DNA of 64,000 bases, taken from positions 1 through 64,000 of the forward strand of contig JAURVB010013235.1 in NCBI GenBank assembly GCA_033002965.1, given 5' to 3'. The notes under the pieces were generated by a model. The model saw only the letters and a list, made by a program, of their open reading frames with translations, ran no database searches and was not told the origin of the DNA. Shown piece after piece: positions 46,160 to 57,700 of this stretch (position 1 is its first letter; every line of letters begins with the position of its first letter). The position numbers and the translations under genes are program-made. Origin of the DNA: Piper betle. Its lineage: Eukaryota > Streptophyta > Magnoliopsida > Piperales > Piperaceae.

Positions 46160-49100
46160 GATCACTCTCGCCCGCCCCCAACCCCCTCTCCGTTTTTGGT
46201 ACGATTGAGCGCAATTCTGAAATTGAAAGAGAAAATGATGTCTTTGAATATAGACTACTTTTTTTTTGGGTATTTACACAAAATGGAAATATTTCTGCCG
46301 GAAAAAAAACTTCTTTTTTTCGTTTTCCTTCTTATTCTTTTTTTACACGATCCTAAAAAATTAAAATGAGTTACACATTATATATGTTATATAAATTATA
46401 TATTTAATTTATATTTTTCAATAAGTTTTACAAAATAATATTTATATATATGAAAAATAAAATATATAATTAAAATGTATTGGTTAATAAAATATTATTA
46501 TTTTTTTATATTATTTTGGTCTTCTTTTAACTTTCAAAAAATATATTGGTTAATAATGATAGATATTTTTAAAATAATTTTATTTTAATTATTTTGATAA
46601 TTAAGATAAAATAGTTAAAAGGATTAAGTTGAATCAAAATTTTATAGTTATTCCTATTATTATTATTATTATTCTGTTTATCTATAGTAAATTTTGAGTG
46701 GTAAAATCACTAAATGGCTTTAAACAGAAATTTTCATTCATACCAGCTATGTGAAGGGCACAAGATATATAAATTATAGCTCGTGTATATATATATATAT
46801 ATATAACTCAAATAAAAAATATTTATTAAATTATCTTTTATAAAGTAATTTTGAGTTTGCATCGTATTCGTACATCAAATTGAGCCGTACAAATGTTTTT
46901 AAGTCTTTAATTTTAATTCATGGTCACAGCTTAAATATGTATGTTGAACACAAATGATTACATTTTTATTTGGCGGGAGAAAATTTGGTAAGTGCCTATC
47001 TCCGATCTCCGCCGCCAGGCTGCCGATCAATCGTACCAGAGCATTCTACATAAAACAAAATCACGGCTGTTCATCACTCTAATATAGCAAAACAATTAAC
47101 AGGTAATTATTAGTATCCTTGCTTAATGATTCGTTGAATCTAAAGTAATATTGCTTGGAAAAGGTCCCACATGATTATGATTAGCTGATTAGCCAGCATA
47201 GATTATCCACATTTGGTAGCTAATATATTCTCACCAATCTGAGAATTCTATTTTAGAATATCCAATTTTCGACCGGTGACCGAGCATTTAGAATGGCCGG
47301 GATAAGGGCATGTGGAATCGTGGATTGGGGATAAGGACGAAAACTATAGTGACCCCGTGAGGTTTGGCCCAACTAATTTCCGACAATGCCTCTCTTTTAA
47401 CCACTACTCCGTCGAAGAATTGGTTCGATCTTTCCTAGCCTTCGCCATATGTCTCTTCTCCTTCATCTTCAACAAAGCCAATCAATGCCATCCGTTTAAT
47501 ACACCGCCGATACGCCGTCTTCTAGAAAAATATCATGGACAAGAATGGGTGGTCGATGAGATCATTCGTTATCGGTACAAACAATGGCCCTTCGCCATTG
47601 TGGCACGAGAAATAACAGAGGGCCTTCGCTTTGTAGTTTCTAGTTTGTAGTTTGTACACAAAAAATGCATGTTTCTCCCCTATCTAAACTAGACAACTAG
47701 CAAAGTTCAACACATGACCTTCGCCATCTCAATTTTCTTGACAACACTCAGTACTCTCCATCTAATGGACCAATATCATCCCCTTTTCACTGTGTTCTCC
47801 TCTCCCTGTCAAATCGTCCCAGACTAAAGTTTTGGAACCATAATTCTCTGTTGCAAGCCCAAATGATCTACATCGCTTTCGAGCGCGTTTGATCACCTAC
47901 GAGGCATCAGCTTAATACAAACCATATGCACGTTTATACACGGGTGCTAACAGCCTGATCTCGCTCGAATGCTCAATTTTGTCAAATTAAGGCTCAACTC
48001 AAATCAAACTAGCGCGAGTTCAAGTACACGTTCATTTTGCTCAACTTGACTCAAAGCAAAATCATTTATATTAGATAAATTAGCTTATATAATTTTTATA
48101 TAGTCATTACATAAATATTAAAAAAATTAATAAATATAATTAGACATTTTTACATGATAATGCAATAATTTTGTATCCAAACAAACTATTTGACATTGAA
48201 TTAAATTGAAATTAAACTATTTACACTTTCATAATTAGTTTTATTTTAAATTATTTGAAATATATATATGTAAATAATAATCGAACTAACTCGTTTTTAA
48301 CTCGAACTCAACTCAATTATTAAAATCGACTCGACTCGACTCAAACTTGAAATAAACAAGCCGAGTTTAAGCATTATTGAACTCGACTCAACTCACACTA
48401 TTAACACCTCTACTTTTATAATAAATGCATGTAACATGCCCATCCACGTTTAAACTAATGAAAAGGATTGATCTTACCATTCATCACCCCTAGATTATAA
48501 AATAATAGCACAAGATTACATGAGGATGGGTAGCCGCACGGAGGAGTCGTGAGCTGCAATCCTAAGCAACCGGGCATAATCGGATGGGTATGAAGATATT
48601 TGGATTTGGTTTAGCCATTTCTGGTATTCTCCTTGACCATTCTTCAACTAAACTTATCCTAAGCAATAGCTAGAGGACAATATGATCCTGTGCGTCAACC
48701 ATGAGAATGGTTGGACATTCCTGGCCGGGATTCTCACCTAACTTTTCTGCTAAATTACCAAAGTTTGATTGTCTGCTTCCTCTTCCTCAAAAAGAAGATA
48801 ACAACGGGATTAAGATGTGATTGCACCCGTTTTAGTGCCACAAGTTGTGCTTTTACCTCAACAAAACTGCATGGTTGGAGATGTTCACAATTTGAATGTA
48901 TTAAATTAAATTAACTAATATCATGCGCACCATAATTTCATACATGATTGAATCATTTTGAAGGCTGTCATATGTAGATATAGATGAGTCACATAAGTTT
49001 GTTTTGCCAACAAATTAAGACGTGGACGCAGACAACGCACATGAAGAAAACAGAGTTAATGACTCGTATGCAATTGGCATGCTAGTTATGATCAATTCCG

Positions 49101-49504
49101 CATAAAAAACAAAGACAGCGTATAAAAGTACAAGACACAGTCCATGGCTGCTATTCCAAAAGCTCGGGTCTTTAGAATTTTCAGCACCAAATTAAAAGCC
49201 GATAACCTGACGTAGTAGTTTTTCTTCTAGTAGCACTCGTGCACGATTATGATGCACTTTGAATTTATAGGTTTTCGGTGCCTCTTGGGTTTCCATTTTA
49301 CCTTGTTAATATTAGTTTTGCGGTTCTACCTGGGAAAAGATCTGTTAGCTAAAGCCTACTTCTATCAATTAACATTAGAACCAGGGTCCTGAGTCTTTTA
49401 AAGCCCAAGTAACTGGCTTTGCACATTTGTCAGCTACAACAATGTCTGATTCGACATTCCATTGAGTTGTTAGGACATACATATAATTATAGTTGGGAAC
49501 ATGG
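46160..49504. other. Intergenic with one transposon-like repeat
   Basis: Mostly AT-rich. The open frame at 47312-47650 (112 aa) shows no domain I recognise and sits in unremarkable sequence, so I do not call it. An inverted-repeat-bounded element is listed at 47942-48410. Confidence 0.5.
47942..48410. mobile_element. Non-autonomous TIR element (MITE-like)
   Basis: The left end GGGTGCTAACAG is roughly inverted at the right end (CTATTAACACCTC). The inside is rich in CTCGA/ACTCGACTCGACTC-type motifs, the classic look of the abundant plant repeats with AGGGGTGT...ACACCCCT ends. A related element is at 57048-57934. I could not define a clean target duplication. Confidence 0.45.
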
Positions 49505-50945
49505 TTGCATGAATCAGAATCGGAATCGGTTTTCTAGAGAATTGGAATCGGAATCGGAATCGAATTGCAATCGGTCTGAATCAGCCAGGAATCGGTTCAG
49601 TTGAAACGGTCTAAATCGGTCATATACAAAAATTTGCCAACTCAATACAGAAATACCTGAAATACATAATTATATAATTTTTCAATATAAATACACAAAT
49701 TCAAGTATTTATACAACAATCACAAAGGTATGTAATTATGACAATACAACGGTAGAGTCCAGCAATATATTGCTTGAATCGATATATCCCTCCACTTATG
49801 GTTTTTCCGCAAAAGTTACATATGACTTACTTCTTAGATGCATCATGTGGTGTGCTATATTCCCATCCAAAATCCATCTTCCTTGTGACTAATATCTCAA
49901 AATTTTGATAACTTCAAATAACTCTGTAGTTAAATTTGCAACAAATTGAACACCAAGGCAAAGACAATTAACTGCAAAAACCGTCAATTACAGTTCCTAA
50001 AAATCCTAGCATATCAACACTAGCACACCAAAAAATTCATCATCAATCAAACCACTACCAAGCAAATTTTCAATACTTCCAAGCTATATTAGCACATCAC
50101 AATTTGCACATCACGATTTGCACATAGCACATACTCACACATCACAATTTACCGCACGCACAAAATTTCAATTTGGACATCACAATTTGCACTTCATATT
50201 AATCAATTAGAACATCAAAGATAATAATTTGCATATCACAATATTCAATTTTAATAAAAAATCTAAATTTACCCAAATTTTCGGTCGGAGGCGCGGCGGA
50301 GGGCGGAGCTAGAGGTCGGAATCGGGCGGCGGTGGCATGGCCGGACGGAGCTGAGTTCGGACGGTGGTGGCGTGGTTTGAAGGTCGGGCGGAGCGTCGGA
50401 CGGCGGAATCGTGGCGAAAGCGCGGCAGAATCGTGGCGGAAGTGTCGGACGGCGGAAACTGAGTTCGGAATCGGGCGCAGCGTCGGACGGCGGTGGGGTG
50501 GTCAGAAGGTCGGGCGTAGCGCCGGACGGCGGAATCGCGGCAAAATCACGGTGGAAACATCCGACGGCGGAAGCTGAGTTCGGAATCGAGCGCAGCATCG
50601 GCAGCAGAATCGCGGCGGAGGGCGGAGCTGAGGTCGGAATCGGGCGGCAGTGGCGTGGTCGGACGGAGCTGAGGTCGGACGGCGGAAGCACGGCGGAGGG
50701 CGGCGGAGCAAACGCGGCGGCGGAATCGGGGGGAGAGGGGTTTGATTTTAGGTTTTTAAAATTCAAATTACCATTTTACCCATGCTTAAATAATTTAATA
50801 AAAATCATGCTTAGGGTATTTTGGTAATTTTGTAAAAAACCGATTCTAATTTAAATCGGCCGATTCCGATTCCGAGTTAAATCGGTCGAAATCGGCCGAA
50901 AATTGCCGATTCATGACCCGATTCGGGGCCGACCGAGTTGTTAAG
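49505..50945. mobile_element. GAATCGG-bounded repeat element
   Basis: The left boundary holds repeated GAATCGG motifs (49513-49620). The right boundary holds the inverted forms CCGATTCCGATTCC and GCCGATTCATGACCCGATTC (50855-50930), with CATGAATC/GATTCATG at both outer edges. This suggests degenerate terminal inverted repeats around about 1.4 kb. The right half contains a GC-rich minisatellite (50270-50760). I see no transposase, so it would be non-autonomous. Superfamily unknown. Confidence 0.4.
50270..50760. repeat. GC-rich minisatellite-like block
   Basis: Imperfect repeats built from GTCGGACGGCGG, GAGTTCGGAATCGGGCG and GGAATCGCGGC modules, with a higher-order period of roughly 130 bp. Open frames appear on both strands because stop triplets are rare; these are not genes. 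Confidence 0.6.
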
Positions 50946-52115
50946 TGTTTAAAATATATAATATTTCCCCATATTTTTAATATAATTTTGTACTTCTCGG
51001 GTATAAACATTATTAATTTAGTGATATTTTTCATTATATTCTAGTTAATTAATATTTTATTAGATATGCTTAATTTTGGTATTTCAATGCAGAAAAAGAT
51101 GAATAAATTAAGCTTTGGATTTGATTGGTCATGACACTTGGCGCCACCCAATGGCTACAATGTGTGGTGTTCAATGGAGTCGAACAGTTGGAAACTTAAA
51201 GGGACATTATAATTAATTAGATTACGTCGATTTGTGAACACCCTCTTCGAATTCTTGTATCTCCACTTCTATATAAATGGGTGGTCATTTGTTGTTGATC
51301 ATATCTCATCTCTTGGCTTTAGATTGTAGTAGAAGTAGTAGTTTTAGTTTTTGTAATTTCTTTCTCTTTCGTAATAAAAGTTAGTTTCTTCTTTATATTG
51401 TTTTTCTTTATATTGTTTTCTATTTTTATTATGGAGTAGTTTTATATTTCGTTCTAGAGAAGAATGGAACTTAACATGATTCAATTGAATTTATTTCAAG
51501 CTTTTACTCTTTTATTCAATCGGATTGTTTAAATTATCATGTTCTAAATGCTAAGAATAGATTGATCACCTATTTCTTGATCATGAGGTTTAATAGATTT
51601 CGGGAGAAATTAATTAGATTAGTCATTGATAATTCATCATACGACGAGTCTTTTGACTTGTTTGTCGTTGTGGTCGGAAGATACACAACACCGTATGCGG
51701 TTGTAAGGCAATTCTTAATGCATTATTTTGTTGATTAATCAATTATCACCGGGAGGTAGAAATTGAGGCAAAATAATAGAAGCATGAAGGAGCGGGAGCC
51801 ACCATGTTATATAATTATCCTAGATCGACAATCCGAGGGAATAAAAGATAAGAGTAAGATTTGATGAGATTAAATTCATGTTAAGGGAAATTCGACTCTA
51901 GAACGAGTTTTATAATTTTAACTTCGCTTTTAATTTAAAGTTATTACTTAGATTTAGTTAAGTTAGTTATTTTTGTTTTGTTCCTCATTTTATTTTCTTT
52001 AATTAATTATAGGAAATTCATCTCCCTGTGGGACGATACTCGATTTATCATTATATTACTTGTTTCGACCGTGTATACTTGCACGTCATTGAAAATAGTC
52101 TAACACGAGTCGACC
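50946..52115 (+). mobile_element. LTR-like sequence (probable solo or partial LTR)
   Basis: Order of features: TATA-like CTATATAAATGGG at about 51270, a poly(A)-signal-like GTAATAAAAG at about 51370, then near the end CTCCCTGTGGGACGATACTCG (about 52022) and GACCGTGTATACTTGCACGT (about 52067). I recognise that ending style from long plant LTR retrotransposons, but the family assignment is from memory of sequence style, not alignment. Ends and target duplication are not resolved. Confidence 0.35.
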
Positions 52116-52118
52116 TCA

Positions 52119-52149
52119 AAATCGGATTGGCGCAACGCCAATCCGATTT
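52119..52149. repeat. Perfect 14-bp hairpin
   Basis: AAATCGGATTGGCG (52119-52132) is followed by a 3-nt loop and its exact reverse complement (52136-52149). More ATCGG-type motifs follow, so it may be related to the element at 49505-50945. Confidence 0.8.
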
Positions 52150-52563
52150 AAATCGGCCACGGAATCGACTGATTGGTGCATCCGAGGTGGGAAAATATCG
52201 ACAATATCCATGTCTCAAATACAATTTGAGCACGGTTTGTGGGTTTCTTTGTCACTAAGTTTATAGAGAATTTGAAGAAGAGACAAAGTACACGGAATCT
52301 GTAAAAGTCGTACAAGGCTGGCAATTCTTGGATGTGGAGTGAGCACCTTAAAAATCTCGTCTCACATGATCAATCATGTTTTACACCAGGATACATGTAT
52401 CTCATATGATGTGTCAAAATACAAACTTCAAAAAATCAAATGCTAAAACAAAAATAAAAATGTTTGTGTGACGAGAAAAAAAAAGAAAGAAAAAAGAGAT
52501 CTATGCGAAAAAAAAACGAAGGATGACAAAAAAAAAAACAGAGGAGTAGAAAATCCCCTGCAC

Positions 52564-53624
52564 TCAACTCGACGACGGCGGAAAACGACACGAATCTGAA
52601 TATGGAGAAGGAGTCGAGCCGGACCCACCAGCCGACGGCTGAGTTACTGGTGGTCGGAAGTAGTCCATTCGATGTTCTGAGGAGAGAGAAGGATAAGACA
52701 ATGAAGAAGACTGTGAAGAGAAGGCAGGGGAAGGTGAATAGGCCAGAGACGGCCGAGAAGAGAAGGAAATGGTCGAAGAAGACAACGGGAAGCCAATGGA
52801 AGTTGTCAAAGAAGAAGAAGGAGATGGCTGGGAGGAGGTGGGATAGAGCATCTGGTGCAATAGACTCGTGGTCTGCCTCTGGAAATCGAAGTCGCTCTGC
52901 AAAATCTGAGAATAGTGCGCGTAGTCCCTCGCAATCTCTGAAGCTTGAGCTTGTTGGTAGTGTGCCGGCTCATACGCCGGAGGGAGGGCCGGCATCAGAG
53001 TCGACGGTGCCGGCAAACGGGACGACGGAGGAGAAACCAGTAGCGTCGGCCGGGCGACAACGTTCTCAGGGAAGTTGAGCTTGGCCCTGCTTCCTCTGAA
53101 TCTGAGCGCGGCCTGGTCGTAGGCCATGGCCGCCGCCTCCGCCGTGTCGAAGGTGCCAAGCCACACCCTGGCCGCCTTGTGGGGGTCCCGAATCTCCGCC
53201 GCCCACTTGCCCCACGGCCTCTGCCTCACTCCTCTGTACTTCCTTCTCCTGATCTCCCCTCCTCCACGTCCAATATGAGCTGCTGCTGCAATGGTCGTAG
53301 ATGGTGATGAATCAGTTGCCGGTGTAGTAGAAACAATGGGGCCATGATCTTGATCAGATGCTGATGATCAACAAGCAATATCGGATTATTATTAAGTAAA
53401 AATGGTTAGAGAAATGTTAATGCATGCAAATTGGATTGATCAGTTAATGACAACCAATCCAAATTATAGCAAATAAATTAACTAATTGAAATATTTGCTT
53501 ATTTGTGTAGAATGCATGAAAGCACGTAGAAACTTCACAAGCCATGCCTGCTTTCCACTTGATATTTAAATGGTCTTCATTTGCTTTGGAACATCTTTTA
53601 AATTAAATATGCTTCTTGAATTGC

Positions 53625-53667
<43 letters not shown>

Positions 53668-54708
53668 TTCTTGTACTTATCAATACATTTAATAATATAT
53701 GTTGTGATGTTATCCAAAATATCACCGCCTAAACCCGGCAGGTCCAAATTAGAGTTCTAGAAAAGACGAATACAAATCAATTCGGACAGCTGCAAGAGCT
53801 TCCTTGTACGCGACGATACTGCAACGTTGAAATGGACTTCTTCAAATGATGAACTAATTAAGTCTTTAAAAAAATGATGAACTAAGTGCTTTGCGTCGTT
53901 TCATATAAAAATATCACGCAACTTTTTTTAAAAGATAAAATCATGCAACTTTTGGTAATTAACAAGTGAAGGCAAAAAGAATATAGCTAACCCTAAACCT
54001 ATCCATGTTTAATTCATCTAATTTGTCTGCATGAAGAGTAGTGTCATCGTTAACATACTCAAATTAAAGATCCCATTAAGCATGAAAGATGAGGAATTGC
54101 AAGATGACGTCTATTGTCGTCCTCTTGCTTCTTAGTTCTCTTTCGTGGAAGGTATCGAAGATGGTACCATATAATACTAACTTAATAACTGCGTCGTATA
54201 ATGCGAAAAAAGAAAAAGAAGAAACATGAATGATCATGATCAGAAAGCCAACGAGATAAACTTGGCATATGTAGACGAATCAACACAATAATGATTCAGT
54301 AATATATGTATAATGAATCGTACCTGCATGTGTAGACGACGAGTCGCCTAGAGCTGTGTAATACCTCATGAGCGACCCGGCCAGCTGCTCGCCCTCCTTC
54401 TTCCGCCCACGCTTCTGCTCTCCCCAAGAAGGAGAAGCCGCAGAGGCCTCCGAAGGCGATGAACAAAGAGGCAGTCCCGGCGGCGGCTGCATCTGATCGC
54501 CGGAAACCACATGGGTTAACGCCGTCACCATGGCCTCTTGCTCTCTTTGCTCCCGCATATATCCGGCCGTCGATAGAACGGACGTCGTTGACATGCAGGC
54601 AGAGGCTCCATCGTCGTCATCATCGCCGCCTTCGGTCTTCTCTACTCCCGCCGACAGCCTGGGGAACTCGCCGGAGCCTCGCCGTGGGTGCGCCACCTTC
54701 AAGCACAT
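52564..54708 (-). CDS. ERF110/ABR1-like: ERF transcription factor, group X (ABR1/ERF110-like)
   Basis: Nuclear AP2/ERF DNA-binding regulator. Group X members act in ABA, wounding and stress responses; the direction of action here cannot be read from sequence. Two exons, 54708-54324 and 53360-52564, join in phase (1,182 nt, 393 aa) across a GT-AG intron of 963 bp. Seen: the start [11 protein letters not shown], the group X block [13 protein letters not shown], an acidic Asp run (about 29-34), and the AP2 domain at about 169-228 ([48 protein letters not shown]). WAAEIRD has the Ala and Asp typical of ERF rather than DREB. The usual ARAYD is AMAYD here. A long Ser/Pro-rich tail follows. Both exons are intact. 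ERF110 or ERF111 ancestry cannot be separated by eye. Confidence 0.95.
53629..53661. repeat. (AT)n microsatellite in the ERF intron
   Basis: Dinucleotide run inside the single intron of the ERF gene (intron 53361-54323). Confidence 0.9.
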
Positions 54709-57700
54709 GTGAGAGTATCCCCTAGGGTTAAGGCCAACCGCGGGGGAAGATGATCAAAAAAAACCATTCGGACGAGGTCCAGATGCAAATGGCTATACAG
54801 CGCACTCTTGCATGGAATTCAAACCCGTAATACAATATAAATAATTGATAATATATCTTTGGTTTTTTTGACCAAAGTCAGACCTCAAACAAGTTTACTG
54901 AATTATATCACGACTTTTAAAACTTTTATATCAATGTAATCAAATTCCTCTTTTTTCATTTACTAGCAAAAATATCCATAAAATTTATTTTTATTAATAT
55001 GAAAGTAGATAATGGATAAAATTTATAACTTTTGCTAACTTTATATATATATATATATAATATATATATATATATAAGACTTATAAATGATAAATAGACT
55101 CTAAAATTATATTATTGATGAGCTAAAAGTAGAAGTATATATTTTATTGAATTTTAACCATAAAAGTAAATTGAATTTTGGACCATCAAAAATAAAAAAA
55201 TAAAAAAACATATTTTTTTGGGTGTTTGAAATTTGAATTTGAAATTGACATATTTTACTAGAAATTAAAATTTAAGTTTTTTCTAATATATTTTTATTAT
55301 GAATAAATTTAAAAAAATAAAAATAACATTTATTATATAAAATGCAAGAAAAGTATGTTTAAAAAAATTCAAAGTTGGATTAAGGGTATTTATGTCAAGA
55401 AAATAAGTATTATTAAAATATATAAATTGGCTGCATGTAAAATAAAAATTTAAATATAACTATACTTGATATAAATTTAAAATTTTAGTCATTTGTGATA
55501 GTAAATATTAAAATTTTGTGATATTTTCTCTTTTTTCTTTTGTCGTTCTTCAAATTATTAGTTACTTCGACTAAGTTTATGAATTAACCTTTTTTGGTGG
55601 AGTGTGAAACCGGTTTTGCCATGAAAGATGCTCCTCTTGTGGTTAACGTGGTTGCATACCTTAAGCGTTTGATTGATTTTGACCCGCCATTTCTGCTATT
55701 TATTTATTTATTTATACGCTTGAAAGCTTTAATATTTGATCTGTATATACGTACTTTTGGAAAGAGGGTTGTTGGGAGGAATGTAGGTAGGGGAAGAATT
55801 TGAGATGGAATTGAGTTCTTCGGCCGACATGGAGCTTATATGGGCCGGCAAGAGTCCATATGCTTATAAGGTCCATGGAGCTTAAGACGATTACGCTTAA
55901 AATGAGCCCAATAAACCAAAAAAAACAAGGTAGCCTGTGACGAGCATGTTGCATTAGAGTGTGGATGAGGTTGGAGGACGGTGGCCTCTTCCTTCCTAAT
56001 TGCATAAATAAACGTGATTAATAATAATAATGACTCTAGAGGGTCACAGGTTATTAGATAAAGGTTTGCTGGGTCGGGGGGTAGGTGGGGACATGGACCA
56101 TGTAGACTATGAATTGGCAATTAGTGGTTGAAGTTTGGACGGCTACGTATGTGGTTACGACCGTGCTCGTATACATGCATAGATATGATTGACGAGGGAA
56201 CTTTGATCGGTCAAATGAACACGGGATGATGGTGATTGTTAAACGACGGCATGCGTGGACAGTCACCAGACGTATCGTACTTAGTCAACTTGTCGGTCAT
56301 GGCGTTACCGGGTAGGCACCGTTACCTGCCAGCTATCAAGCTTTTGCAAAAATTTACCTTAATTATTTTAATTGATTTAAAAAATAATTTAAATGAATTA
56401 CACCCACCATTTTTCATATAAGAGATTTGATAATTTTTAAGTCTCTTAATTATCTATTTATATGCTAAATTTTGTAGATTTTAGATAGTAGAACCCCACC
56501 CACTAAATATACTCAAAATAAGAGATGTAAATCATATAAGCTATACAAGCTGTACACATGACTTGTAATTTAATTATTTTTAAAATACAACGTGCTTGAT
56601 TTAACTTAATCATTTTTTTATACAAACCACAAAATTTAAGCTGAGCCGACTACCTTCGATTCTCCGTTAATTGATTAACAACATCATATAAGACTATAAG
56701 TTATAACCGAACGGCGTCATGCAAGGATAGTTTGAGATGTTAAACAAAGCTTTAAAATGATTTTGTAAGTTTTTTTAAATGGTTTTGTTAGTTGATGAGC
56801 CAATATATAATATCTAACCAAACTTTTACATGCTTTACATTTTTATTTTATTTTTTACGAACAATGCAAGGGTCGTCTTTGAAAAAGAAAAACTAATAGC
56901 ACGTCAATCTTTTATAATTATTAAGTGGTTAATTATAATGATCAATTCAATAACCACTTTTGCTCATAGTTAACTCCAATCTCAGTATATATATCGGTTC
57001 ATATATATAATAATAAGAGAATAATTAGTACCAGTATTAGCTGATACTTAAGGGTGTAAATAAGTCAAGCTTATTTGCGAACATTTTATGCATGATATGG
57101 TTTGAAATCGTGTTCATTAATTTTGTACTCGCAATCAATACTCGCCTTGAAATAAATAGTTACTTGTTGAACAGTAAACAAAGCATAAACTTGGAAATAT
57201 TTGCCTCGGCTCGGATTAAAACTTAGAGATCAATGTATATGAGTTTGATAAATACTCAGTTAGATTTGACTAGTAAAATATCTTTAATTAAAGTCTCGTC
57301 ATTAATATAAGTTACCATCTTCTATGTTATCTTACATGCAAGTATTACCAAAACTTAACATGTTACTTAATTAATCATTATTTAGCTAGTTTGATAAAAA
57401 CACTTATGCTTTTCACAAGTTAATTTTTTTCTAAAGCAAAATATAATAAATATAACTTATCAAACTTACTAATACTAAATTATTAATATACAGTGGTCAT
57501 AATGACTATACTCACTAGTTAATAACTAGTTACTTCATAATAATTGATACATGTAGTAGTCTCAAACTACTTATTAATGGATACACAATACTACTTACAA
57601 CTAAGTATTAGTACAGTTTGAAAGACAGAAAGTGTATGTATGTATTGAAAATCTATATATTTTAAAACTTTATTATTTTGTTTGTGAGTTAAAAGATTTT

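Noticed and set aside
47312..47650. 112-aa open frame
   Set aside because: No recognisable domain, no gene-like leader or splice context, and no composition contrast with its surroundings.
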